Of a stretch of 7,582 nt of DNA, positions 1 through 7,582 are shown piece by piece. A model generated the notes under the pieces. That model searched no databases and was not told the DNA's origin. It saw only the letters and a list, made by a program, of their open reading frames with translations. The DNA lies in assembly GCA_027083655.1 (NCBI GenBank), contig JALWNS010000044.1, positions 1 through 7,582 on the forward strand, in the 5' to 3' direction. The translations under genes and the position numbers were made by a program. Position 1 is the first letter of the stretch, and every line of letters starts with the position of its first letter. This DNA comes from Bacteroidales bacterium (GTDB lineage: Bacteria > Bacteroidota > Bacteroidia > Bacteroidales > S143-33).

Positions 1-1549
1 GGTCTGCAGCCAGGGAAATACTACTTCCAATACCAGTGATGCTAGCATTACCTGAGACAAAGGCTTTACCATAGAAAGGTTGTTGTCCGTTGTTAGGCAA
101 ATTAACAACCATGAAAGTATCAGGGATGAACCTAAAATTGTATACATAGTCGTTAAATTGATTACGGTGTAAGTTGCCCCACAGACGGGCCTTGCCTGTA
201 CCACCCTGGCTAATAATAGTTGTCGTGTCAATAATAATTGAGTCATTATTAAAGTGTATGCCCATGACACCGTTGACAGTATATGTCACATCCGTGGACC
301 TGAGCTTAAAAGCGGCGTTTGTTATTCCCAGATCACCTAGGATATGAACATCTTTGCCTCTACCTTCTATATTTACCTTTCCATGGATTGTCGTAAAGCG
401 GCTAATAGCTGAGATAAATTCTTGGAAGTATGGATAAAATGCCTTGAGCTTGAATTTGCGGAAGTTGATTTTTATCTTGTATGCGAGGTTGTTCAGGTTT
501 AAGGAACCGTTAATATCAACAAATCTTTCGTGCAGGGTGTCTTCTTTAGGTTTGAGTTCCCCCAGGCTTTTTTCTGTAAATATTTTGAAAGACAACAAGT
601 TCTTCTGGGCATCATAACGGCTAATAGCCGTGAGCATTTGTAAGTCTACATCATTGACTTTCAGGTTGCTTATAATGTTGTCGCTAGTTATGATTGGATT
701 AGCATAAATGTTACGTACCAGAGTATTACCGTTTAATAGCCCTTCGAGTTTGATATTGTGCAAAACAGGATTGAGCTGTGATATGTCAAATAATTGCATG
801 CGGATAAAAAGCTTGTCAGAAGGATTGGGAGAGATTTTGCCTACTATACCTATAGCCTGGTTTTTATCTGGGTTCTGTAGATAGCTATTAATCTCAATAG
901 TTTTCTGGCGTATGGTGGTGGTGAATTCACGTATATCCCATTTTACACCATTGATAAAAATCGAATCGTCAGACACAACTGTTTTGATAGATAAAGTGTC
1001 ATTAGGATTTTGTCTGGATAGGGCAAGGTAACCCTGTATCATTCCGAAGTTAGCCGGGTCTGTTTGGTTGTCCCAGGTATAACCGTAACGTATTGTATCA
1101 TTTAAACCTTTTGTCCAGAATAAAAGGTTTTTGAACCTGAAAATACTAAAGATAGCATCTTCGCTGGCAAAGTTAATTTTTAGGGTATCATCACTAGTGT
1201 TAATTGTTATTTGGGGTTTTATGAGTTTATTATTACCCAGAAGGAGCGAATCACTATTGACTTTTAGCATAAATGTTTTGTCCAATGCTTTGTATACCCC
1301 CTGAACCATGGTATGTGGGGCAAGTGTGATATTGGGGGCAAAAATCCTTGTTAGCGGGGTTATGTTTTTGAAATTGATTTGTGTGATGAGGTTTGCTCCT
1401 ATATTTCTGGAGTTTGTGTTGAACAGGCTAATTTGCCCGTCTTTTGGTGTAGAGAGGCTAGGGAGGAAGTAAGCAACAAGGTTCTGAAAATAATGGCTCA
1501 GGGAACTAAGCTCAAAAACACCGATCATTGAGGCGTCAAATAAGTCTGA
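1..1549 (-). pseudogene. tamB: TamB continuation after the in-frame stop; partial, runs off the left edge
   Basis: Reading directly on from the TAA in the same frame gives 516 codons with no further stop, from SDLFDASMIGVFEL to the left edge. The SD-x-x-DA-x-x-x-G segment at the junction is what TamB homologues in this phylum usually show in mid-protein, so this is the missing remainder and not a separate gene. From about nt 390 leftward (about residue 990 of the joined protein) it looks like the start of the conserved TamB C-terminal domain (DUF490): there is an HGKVNIEG segment, a Q-G-G-T-G-K-A-R-L-W-G strand, and the FYGKAF...GNASITG motif near the edge. The rest of that domain lies outside the window. 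The first ATG after the stop is at 1528-1526, eight codons in, with no ribosome-binding-like sequence. It is labelled pseudogene because normal translation would stop before it. A sequencing error, readthrough or restart would make it functional. Confidence 0.75.
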
Positions 1550-1552
1550 TTA
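1550..1552 (-). other. Lone in-frame TAA inside tamB
   Basis: On the minus strand the codons read GTG TTT ATA TAA TCA GAC TTA, so the stop falls between residues 603 and 605 of one continuous TamB frame. No length change is needed to join the halves. One substitution could create it from AAA, CAA, GAA, TCA, TTA, TAT or TAC. TAA also ends the peptidase and phosphatase genes in this window, so the code is not reassigned here. Confidence 0.9.
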
Positions 1553-3361
1553 TATAAACACCTCACTGAATGGTAAGCCATTTATATAATTCCTAAGGAC
1601 AGAGCTAAACTCAAAGTTTTTGATTTCAACTTTTTCCAGGTTCTTTATGTAAACCAAAGGTTTGGAAAAAGAAACATTGCCGTAAAAATCATTTATATTA
1701 TGACCAGATAACTCTCCTGTAAGAGCAAATTGAAGGCTCGAATTCGGGTCTTCCTTGTCAAGATGCAGTGGGTAGAAGTTTATTTTATTCAAGTTTATAA
1801 AGAATTTTGAATGATAGAGTTTGTTTTCGTTGCTATTGACAATGGCCTTGGCAGAAAGGGACAGGTTAGGGTCATTAATTTCCAGTATAGCAGACAGGTC
1901 TGTATTGTCAAATGTAATGTTTGATCTGATATTGTGATACTGGTAATCATTAAACTCAATGCTATATACACTGGCTCTGGATGTACCCCAAAATTGTTTG
2001 TTTTTTGCATAAATATTAAAAGTGTCCACTAGAGTAACCTTTCCAAGCATGTTGTTGCCAAGGATTTCTCCTAGATGCAGGCTGTCTACTTTTACAAAAC
2101 CTTTTATGTGGTTGTTCTCGATTGTATTAACATCAAACTGTGTATTAATTGCACCAAGATTAGACCTGAAGTCGACATAAGCACTGAAATCATTAATCAG
2201 CCCCGTTAATTTACCATGGGCACTAAAAGCAGATAGTTTATAAAGATTTTTGGGTAAAGAAATTATTGGTTTACCCCTGGCGTCTTTGATAGAAGTGATA
2301 TCTCGTAGCAAAAATTGTACTGTATCAATGTTTGCATCAATGTATGTATGTTGTATATCTGGAAGACCAATAATGTGCGCAGAAGCTTCGAAACGTGTAC
2401 CCTCACCAAACTGTAAAGAGATAGGTAATATGTTGATATTACCCATTGAACCAAAGGCTGTCAGGGCAATACGAAAGGAGAAAATATTATTCCCTAATTC
2501 TGGAGCAAAGTATTTGATATCTTCAGACCTGACTACTGTCGAAGTGTCCACTATAAGTAAAAATTCAAGGCTTTGGGGATCAGATAATTGTTGGATGCTG
2601 TCATAATGTACTTGAAAAATAGGAATATAAATATGACTCTGGGACAGGTCAAGGCTAAAGTCTTTAAATCTTAATTGTTTGTTGGTAAATAGAAAATCAG
2701 TGCTCATGTTTTTAATCGTAAAACCACTTTCCTTATCTCTAAAAGCAAAATCATATAAACTAAAAGAGTAGATAGAATCCTTTATTATCAAGTTTTTGAT
2801 AGTTAAATCCAGGGGGTGAATGTGAAAGTTTTTTGGGTTAAATTTCCCATGAATTACAGTATCGAGAAGGCTATGATAAGAAATGTCAAAGTTCCGTATA
2901 TCAATCTGGTTAATTTCTAGATTAACTGTTTTTTTACTCTTCTGCTTTTTGTCTGGATTTGTCGGTAGGTTGTCTAGAAAAACAAGCAAGTTGGTATACC
3001 CGTTAGTGTCTTGACTGACACGAAGCTTCATTCCATCTATCTGTAAACGGGAAAAGTTTACCTGGTCCCTGAAAACCTCCCAGACTTTTACTTTGACCCT
3101 GTCAATGAAAAATAAAGTATCCAGGTTATAATCCTCTATGTATAAATCTTTAATGACTAGCTTGTTATCAAGGCTGTAACTTATCTTTCCAACAAGCGTC
3201 GTAGTGTTGAAAGTACTGGTCAAAACCTTACTAATCCTGTGGCTTATATTCGTCTGCAATGGAGGGATCTGTAAAATACCAAGTATAATTACAGGCAAAA
3301 AGGCTAAAAAAGCTAAAAAATAGATTACAAGCTTGACCAGTATTTGTTTGTTATTTTCCAT
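1550..3361 (-). CDS. tamB: TamB-like translocation/assembly protein, N-terminal part up to an in-frame TAA
   Basis: This 603-codon frame encodes the N-terminal part of a Bacteroidota TamB/AsmA-family protein. Known family members are anchored in the inner membrane, span the periplasm as a long beta-rich groove and work with a BamA/TamA-type barrel in outer-membrane protein or lipid delivery. The sequence shows one hydrophobic segment at about residues 11-30, then the family-typical IPPLQTNISHRIS stretch, and then repeated beta-strand motifs such as the IKDLYIEDYNLDTL segment with its D-T-L signature. The ATG at 3361 is well supported because a TAA lies directly upstream in the same frame. The frame stops at residue 603 (ending SEVFI), far short of the roughly 1,450-1,700 residues usual for the family, and the same frame continues open beyond the stop. 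It is divergent from the peptidase gene. The family call is firm; whether the gene still works is uncertain. Confidence 0.85.
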   Translation of the reverse strand: MENNKQILVKLVIYFLAFLAFLPVIILGILQIPPLQTNISHRISKVLTSTFNTTTLVGKISYSLDNKLVIKDLYIEDYNLDTLFFIDRVKVKVWEVFRDQVNFSRLQIDGMKLRVSQDTNGYTNLLVFLDNLPTNPDKKQKSKKTVNLEINQIDIRNFDISYHSLLDTVIHGKFNPKNFHIHPLDLTIKNLIIKDSIYSFSLYDFAFRDKESGFTIKNMSTDFLFTNKQLRFKDFSLDLSQSHIYIPIFQVHYDSIQQLSDPQSLEFLLIVDTSTVVRSEDIKYFAPELGNNIFSFRIALTAFGSMGNINILPISLQFGEGTRFEASAHIIGLPDIQHTYIDANIDTVQFLLRDITSIKDARGKPIISLPKNLYKLSAFSAHGKLTGLINDFSAYVDFRSNLGAINTQFDVNTIENNHIKGFVKVDSLHLGEILGNNMLGKVTLVDTFNIYAKNKQFWGTSRASVYSIEFNDYQYHNIRSNITFDNTDLSAILEINDPNLSLSAKAIVNSNENKLYHSKFFINLNKINFYPLHLDKEDPNSSLQFALTGELSGHNINDFYGNVSFSKPLVYIKNLEKVEIKNFEFSSVLRNYINGLPFSEVFI

Positions 3362-3495
3362 TTAGTGCCTTGATTTGCTAACAAAAATATTAAATTAAAC
3401 TTACACATTAAACAGGTTCATCAAAACTTTTAGCGTCTATTGTATTGAATAAGATTTTTTTGTCATATTAAACTATAATTAAAAAATTGTTTATT
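3362..3495. promoter_or_regulatory. Divergent intergenic region between tamB and the M1-like peptidase gene
   Basis: This very AT-rich 134-base gap must hold the promoter of the peptidase gene and probably that of tamB, since both are transcribed away from it. On the plus side there is a TATAAT at 3474-3479, but no well-spaced upstream box, and the sequence before the peptidase ATG has no Shine-Dalgarno motif, as is usual in Bacteroidota. No clear inverted repeat or operator was seen. Confidence 0.55.
3382..3389 (-). promoter_or_regulatory. Candidate Bacteroidota -7 box for tamB
   Basis: The minus strand reads TATTTTTG here, which fits the Bacteroidota sigma-factor -7 consensus TAnnTTTG. It lies about 20 bases upstream of the tamB ATG, so the leader would be short. 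No clear TTTG-type -33 box is found at the expected distance (about 3410-3415 reads only TGTTTA-like sequence), and the region is AT-rich enough for a chance match. Confidence 0.3.
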
Positions 3496-6273
3496 ATGAG
3501 AAAGATTTTTTTATTACTCATTTGTTACAATGTAATAACCTTATCTATGGCCCAGAAGCCATACTTTCAACAACGGGTTGATTATACAATAAAGGTCAAG
3601 CTGGATCCGCAGTCAAAAGTCATCAATGCGTGGGAGAAAATGGTTTATTATAATAACTCTCCAGATACATTAGATTTTTTATATATACATCTTTGGCCTA
3701 ATGCTTACCAGAAAGGCACGGCGTTGTGTCGGCAAATGACTGCACGTGGAAACGGAAAGTTGCGTTTTGGAGGCAGCCAATACTGGGGATATATTGATTC
3801 CCTTGACTTCAGGGCAAATGGTCAAAAATTGGAATGGCAATATTATCAACAAAATAAAGATATTGCCATATTATACCTCAATGAGCCACTTGTACCTGGT
3901 GATAGTGTAGTTATTACTACACCTTTTTTCGTTAAAATACCCCGTATAACTTCACGTATGGGTTATGACGAAAGTGTCATAGCGATCTCACAATGGTATC
4001 CCAAACCAGCTGTTTATGACAATAGAGGTTGGCATCCTTTACCGTATTTAGATCAAGGTGAATTTTATTCAGAATTTGGGCACTTTGACGTGGAGATAAC
4101 TTTACCTTCTCAATATGCAATTGCAGCAAACGGAGATTTAATTGATTCTGTTGAATATCAGTGGAGGAAGCTTCTGCGCAGGAGAAAAGCTATGGATGTT
4201 CCTTACCCTGTTAAAGGCCAATGGAAGACCGTAAGGTTTGTCCAGGACAGTGTGCACGACTTTGCTTTTTTTGTTAGTAACCAGTTTTTTACCAGACAAA
4301 GCCAAATAAAATTACCTCATTCGGGACGCATTGTTGAGACTTGGGCATTTTTTACGGATAGCTCATCTGACTGGAAGAATGCTGTACATTATGTTGACTC
4401 AGCCATTTACTATTACTCTACGTGGGTGGGGGATTATCCTTATAATGTGTGTACTGTGGTAGAAGGCCCCCTTTCTGCAGGTGGCGGCATGGAGTACCCA
4501 ACAATAACAGTGGTAAGCTCATCAGGAGCATTGGAGCAAGTAATAGTACATGAGGTTGGACATAATTGGTTTTATGGTATCCTTGGATTTAATGAGAGAC
4601 GGTACCCGTTTCTGGACGAGGGTATAAATTCATTTTATGACCATAGATATACTCAGATGCGTGGTTTGAGTAGTTTTATACCTCAGAGTTTAATGGGTCT
4701 TAAAATGCCCTCTTTGCCAGAGATTTTTTCATTTTTAGCATATAATGGAATGGACCAACCTCTGGATTTGAAAGCTACTGATTACAGCATGGCTACTTAT
4801 GGTTTAGTGGTATACGAAAAGTCTGCTTTTGCTTTTAAGTACCTCGAAGAATATCTTGGAACACAGGAGTTTGATAAGATAATGCAGCAGTTTTACGAGA
4901 AATGGAAATTTAAACATCCTTATCCAGATGATTTGAAAGCTTGTTTTGACAAAGGTACTCATAAGCCTGTAGACTGGTTTTTTGACAATGTCGTAAGAAC
5001 GAATAAAACAATTGATTATGCAGCTAAAACGACTTCCAGTGGAGTGATTATAAAGAATACCGGCATGGTGGAAGCTCCAATGGTAGTGTCAACACACAGG
5101 GATACTTCCTGGTATTTACTCGAACCAGGGGCAAAACAGGTAATCGCATCAAAGGGGACAAAGGTAAGAATTGACCCACAGAATATCACTCTGGATTTTA
5201 ACCATTTTAATAATCTTACTTATGGAAGGTGGCCAGACAAGCCCCTAAAAATAACCCTCCTGCCAAAGTTTTTTAGCTACGATTTTAATTATTTAACTAT
5301 TACACCTTTATTATACCTACGTTATCTCGACGGTTTTATGCCCGGAGTAATTATAACTAATTATACTGTCCCCTGGCATAAAATAAGTTTTGCAATGGCT
5401 AGTTTTTATGGTTTAAAAACCAACAAACCTTTGGGAATGCTCAGTTTAGGTTATACCTTCCCACCTGTTAATGGTTTCCCATTAGTAGGACTAAATATAT
5501 ATGCAGATAATTATGCCATTGTAGGAGATGATAGTTTTGATCGTGTGCGTAAATTTTCTGCCTATCTCAAGCTTGGTTTGTGGAATAAGGATAATTCTGA
5601 CAAATGGCATAAGCAGTTAAAGTTAGGGTTTATCCGTATCCAGGATTTTGCAACATCATACCGTAGAGTTTTTTCAATGTATTTTACTGCTACTAAACAA
5701 GGCAAATTCCATCCTGCTCGAATGAAATTAAGCGCAACCAGGGCGTATAATATACCTTTTGTTTTTCCTGATCCTTTGAATGTTGCAACTGCTTCGTTTA
5801 CATATATGCCAATACATTATGTGAGCTTGAATACAGGTTTGACCGTGAGGGCCTTTATTGGATTGAATGCCCCTGTTATGGCAATGAATACAGAGACGGA
5901 TTTTGATTATTCACATGGTTTTGCCACACGTTATGACACTACATCTATCTGGGCTAATCAAGTAGTCTTTTCCTACGGAGGTTTTATGCTTAACACGCCA
6001 AATATTATTTATCCGTGGTCTGTAGCAGTGAATATTACAAGTACATTACCCATGAAGAAATTGTCTTTTCTAAAAGGATACTTAAATATGGCATATACAC
6101 CTAATGATGGATGGTTGTATGAGACAGGGTTGAAGATAAAAGTGGGAACCATTGATATTTACCTGCCTATGTATGCAGACCAGTCAATTATGTCTGTTAA
6201 TCCTGGTTTTAAGCCATTTAGTATATACCGTTTTGCTCTGTCAATGGATATGAATAAACTAATCAAATTTTAA
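3496..6273 (+). CDS. Secreted M1-family-like zinc metallopeptidase with C-terminal beta-barrel-like region
   Basis: This is a 925-residue exported gluzincin of the M1 (aminopeptidase N-like) family. Residues 1-19 form a signal peptide (MRKIFLLLICYNVITLSMA) with likely cleavage before QKPYF. An N-terminal beta domain runs to about 210. The catalytic domain has GGGMEYP at 329-335 (the GAMEN-like substrate-binding motif), the zinc site HEVGH at 352-356, the third zinc ligand E375 in FLDEG at the canonical spacing, and Y440 in YEKSAF as the probable transition-state tyrosine. From about 585 to the end the sequence alternates polar and hydrophobic/aromatic residues, with turns such as YLDGFMPG, and ends in Phe, as outer-membrane barrels do. 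I chose the ATG at 3496; an upstream TTG at 3487 is in frame but would only add three residues before the signal peptide. The protease is probably outer-membrane or surface located; substrate unknown. It is convergent with the phosphatase gene. Confidence 0.87.
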   Translation: MRKIFLLLICYNVITLSMAQKPYFQQRVDYTIKVKLDPQSKVINAWEKMVYYNNSPDTLDFLYIHLWPNAYQKGTALCRQMTARGNGKLRFGGSQYWGYIDSLDFRANGQKLEWQYYQQNKDIAILYLNEPLVPGDSVVITTPFFVKIPRITSRMGYDESVIAISQWYPKPAVYDNRGWHPLPYLDQGEFYSEFGHFDVEITLPSQYAIAANGDLIDSVEYQWRKLLRRRKAMDVPYPVKGQWKTVRFVQDSVHDFAFFVSNQFFTRQSQIKLPHSGRIVETWAFFTDSSSDWKNAVHYVDSAIYYYSTWVGDYPYNVCTVVEGPLSAGGGMEYPTITVVSSSGALEQVIVHEVGHNWFYGILGFNERRYPFLDEGINSFYDHRYTQMRGLSSFIPQSLMGLKMPSLPEIFSFLAYNGMDQPLDLKATDYSMATYGLVVYEKSAFAFKYLEEYLGTQEFDKIMQQFYEKWKFKHPYPDDLKACFDKGTHKPVDWFFDNVVRTNKTIDYAAKTTSSGVIIKNTGMVEAPMVVSTHRDTSWYLLEPGAKQVIASKGTKVRIDPQNITLDFNHFNNLTYGRWPDKPLKITLLPKFFSYDFNYLTITPLLYLRYLDGFMPGVIITNYTVPWHKISFAMASFYGLKTNKPLGMLSLGYTFPPVNGFPLVGLNIYADNYAIVGDDSFDRVRKFSAYLKLGLWNKDNSDKWHKQLKLGFIRIQDFATSYRRVFSMYFTATKQGKFHPARMKLSATRAYNIPFVFPDPLNVATASFTYMPIHYVSLNTGLTVRAFIGLNAPVMAMNTETDFDYSHGFATRYDTTSIWANQVVFSYGGFMLNTPNIIYPWSVAVNITSTLPMKKLSFLKGYLNMAYTPNDGWLYETGLKIKVGTIDIYLPMYADQSIMSVNPGFKPFSIYRFALSMDMNKLIKF

Positions 6274-6278
6274 AATAC

Positions 6279-6338
6279 GGTTATGAATTTAGATGACGAG
6301 GCTATCCTTTGCATTTGTGTGGGGCTTAGGGCATAACC
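6279..6338. repeat. Second inverted repeat interleaved with the terminator hairpin
   Basis: GGTTATG at 6279-6285 is perfectly complementary to CATAACC at 6332-6338. The right arm lies inside the loop of the larger hairpin and the left arm lies outside it, so the order is a-b-a'-b', the layout of an H-type pseudoknot or of two competing stems. Each pair of neighbouring arms is separated by nine bases. A 7-base match in so short a region could occur by chance. Confidence 0.4.
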
Positions 6339-6361
6339 AATAGATACAGGAAAGCCTCGTC
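6295..6361. terminator. Large hairpin, probable bidirectional terminator
   Basis: GACGAGGCTATCCT at 6295-6308 pairs with AGGAAAGCCTCGTC at 6348-6361: 14 positions with a single A-A mismatch and nine unbroken pairs at the base. The loop is long (39 bases). It sits between two convergent genes, 21 bases after the peptidase stop. On the plus strand it is followed by a pyrimidine-rich TTTACTTTCTT stretch, and on the minus strand by an AT-rich tract, so it could terminate both transcripts. The long loop is unlike a textbook intrinsic terminator. Confidence 0.6.
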
Positions 6362-6370
6362 TTTACTTTC

Positions 6371-7582
6371 TTAAGGCTGAATTCCTATTATGGTAAGATC
6401 ATCTATTTGGGCCTCATTACCTTTCCATTGGTAAAATGTATCTATAAGAATTTTCTTTTGCTCTTGAGGGCTAAGGTGTGCAATATTTTCAAGTAATTCA
6501 ATAAATCTTTTTGTTCCAAATTTCCGCCTCTGTTTATTAGCTTGGTCTATGTATCCATCAGTTGCTAAATATATCATATCCCCCCTATGTACCTCTAACT
6601 TTAAACTATCGGCTACGGTAATAGGTTGTGTATATGTCCCAATCATAGGATTTTTTAACTTGTACCTGGTTATGTTCTTTGTATGCTTATCAAAGTAATA
6701 AAGTGGTATTTTACGGGATCCCCAGAAAGTTATTATTGAATTTACATTGTCTATACGTTCGATTTTGATGATCCCAAACTCAAAACCATCGCCAAAATTA
6801 TCCCTTCCAGACATTAGTTTTCTTAACTCTTTGTTAGTGTGGTTCATTATTTGCTCAATGTTTTCTAAACCAATATGTGTAATAGCCTCTTCAATAATTT
6901 TAAAAGAAATAATACTCAGGAAGCCTCCTGGTACACCATGTCCTGTACAATCAAAAACGCCGATATAATCTGCATCTTTATATTGGGTGTACATGTAGAA
7001 ATCTCCGGATACAATATATTTTGGAATGTAAATAACAAACGAATTAATATGCTTGGTAATCTCTTCTTCTCTAGGTAAAATACCGTTTTGGAAGTTTTGT
7101 GCATATTGTATGCTATTGCGTATCTCTTGGGATTGCGATTCTATAATTAAATTTTTCCGCAATAATTCGTTTTGTATTCTTAATAGCTCTTCATTTTGTG
7201 TTTTTAGTTCCTGGTTAATCTTTTCTAATTTTTTGCTCTGGTTTACTATTTTTCTAGTTCTTTGTATTATTATTTTGTTTAGGTGTTTGTTTATATTAAT
7301 CAATCTCCTTGCTAAGCGTTTGTTCTGTACCATTATTCTTTCGGATTGCATAGCTTCGTCTATGGCAATCGTCATCAGGAAAACGAAATACGCAGTGCCG
7401 TCTGGAATAAAGTTGTTTGTCAATCCCAGTACACTAAGAAAGTTCAGGAAAGCAGCTCCTAGACTGATAAAAAATGCTATTATCAAAAATGTGTTGACGT
7501 TTTTTATGGACAAATAAAGTGCATGTAATAGAATACCTGTGGTTATGAGTATAATAAAAATATAAATTATCAAAGGTACAGG
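6371..7582 (-). CDS. Membrane-bound SpoIIE/PP2C-type serine phosphatase, 5' end beyond the right edge
   Basis: The C-terminal domain is a SpoIIE (PP2C-like, RsbU-type) metal-dependent serine/threonine phosphatase. The metal-binding acidic residues are all present, in 400-residue numbering from the TTG at 7573: D191 in VSGDFY, D208 in FDCTGHGVPGG, D339 in ATDGYID, and D391-D392 in DDLT. Before it lie about three hydrophobic segments (about 1-22, 28-50 and 57-72) and a long charged coiled coil (about 75-165) leading into the SIQYAQNFQNGILP junction typical of this class. The TTG at 7571-7573 is probably not the start: the frame stays open to the window edge and the segments look like the end of a larger membrane sensor, possibly 7TMR-DISM. 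It would dephosphorylate a cytoplasmic protein such as an anti-sigma-factor antagonist in response to a signal; no partner gene is visible. The gene is convergent with the peptidase and ends in TAA. Confidence 0.85.
   Translation of the reverse strand, partial: PVPLIIYIFIILITTGILLHALYLSIKNVNTFLIIAFFISLGAAFLNFLSVLGLTNNFIPDGTAYFVFLMTIAIDEAMQSERIMVQNKRLARRLININKHLNKIIIQRTRKIVNQSKKLEKINQELKTQNEELLRIQNELLRKNLIIESQSQEIRNSIQYAQNFQNGILPREEEITKHINSFVIYIPKYIVSGDFYMYTQYKDADYIGVFDCTGHGVPGGFLSIISFKIIEEAITHIGLENIEQIMNHTNKELRKLMSGRDNFGDGFEFGIIKIERIDNVNSIITFWGSRKIPLYYFDKHTKNITRYKLKNPMIGTYTQPITVADSLKLEVHRGDMIYLATDGYIDQANKQRRKFGTKRFIELLENIAHLSPQEQKKILIDTFYQWKGNEAQIDDLTIIGIQP

Noticed and set aside
617..631. 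Palindrome ACGGCTAATAGCCGT, with a near copy at about 399-411
   Set aside because: It lies inside TamB coding sequence and both copies encode the same Ala-Ile-Ser-Arg tetrapeptide, so it follows from codon choice and not a regulatory site.
1550..1552. Stop codon reassignment or Sec/Pyl recoding at the tamB stop
   Set aside because: Selenocysteine uses TGA and pyrrolysine TAG. TAA is the normal terminator of the other two genes here, so a nonsense change or error is simpler.
2250..2606. 118-codon open frame on the plus strand, antisense to tamB
   Set aside because: It lies fully within well-supported TamB coding sequence, its translation resembles no family I know, and it has no start context; it is a shadow frame.
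3296..3322. Short tandem AGGCTAAAAA-like repeat
   Set aside because: It encodes the repeated Leu-Ala-Phe of the TamB membrane anchor; it is low-complexity coding sequence.
3474..3479. TATAAT as a -10 box for the peptidase gene
   Set aside because: No upstream box at suitable spacing and not the Bacteroidota consensus; in this AT-rich gap it could easily be chance, so it is only mentioned within the intergenic entry.
7053..7517. 154-codon open frame on the plus strand, antisense to the phosphatase gene
   Set aside because: It is antisense to the coiled-coil and membrane segments. Its Phe/Ile/Leu-rich translation is what antisense of Lys/Glu/Asn-rich coding sequence gives.

Overview
The window comes from a member of the Bacteroidota, probably a Cytophagales- or Bacteroidales-type lineage. 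The protein families point there: a Bacteroidota-style TamB, a long secreted M1-type peptidase with a C-terminal outer-membrane-barrel-like region, and a membrane-anchored SpoIIE phosphatase of the type common in that phylum. The DNA is AT-rich and I see no strong Shine-Dalgarno sequences, which agrees. I cannot place it below phylum with confidence.

Layout, left to right. Positions 1-3361 on the minus strand hold one long tamB-like reading frame, running off the left edge, which is cut by a single in-frame TAA at 1550-1552. The 603 codons before the stop encode the membrane anchor and AsmA-like part. The 516 codons after it (1549 down to 2) stay open in exactly the same frame and read as ordinary TamB sequence into the start of the conserved C-terminal domain. 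Positions 3362-3495 are a short divergent intergenic region. Positions 3496-6273 on the plus strand encode a 925-residue secreted gluzincin metallopeptidase with all catalytic residues and a beta-rich C-terminus ending in Phe. Positions 6274-6370 are a short convergent intergenic region with a strong hairpin (probable bidirectional terminator) interleaved with a second, smaller inverted repeat. Positions 6371-7582 on the minus strand encode the C-terminal part of a membrane-bound SpoIIE/PP2C-type serine phosphatase, whose 5' end lies beyond the right edge.

Two of the three genes belong to the cell envelope: TamB spans the periplasm and helps supply the outer membrane with protein or lipid, and the peptidase probably sits in or at the outer membrane. 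The phosphatase is a signalling protein with no visible partner here. The most notable observation is the lone nonsense codon in an otherwise intact tamB. I found no mobile element, CRISPR array, RNA gene or new defence-like system.
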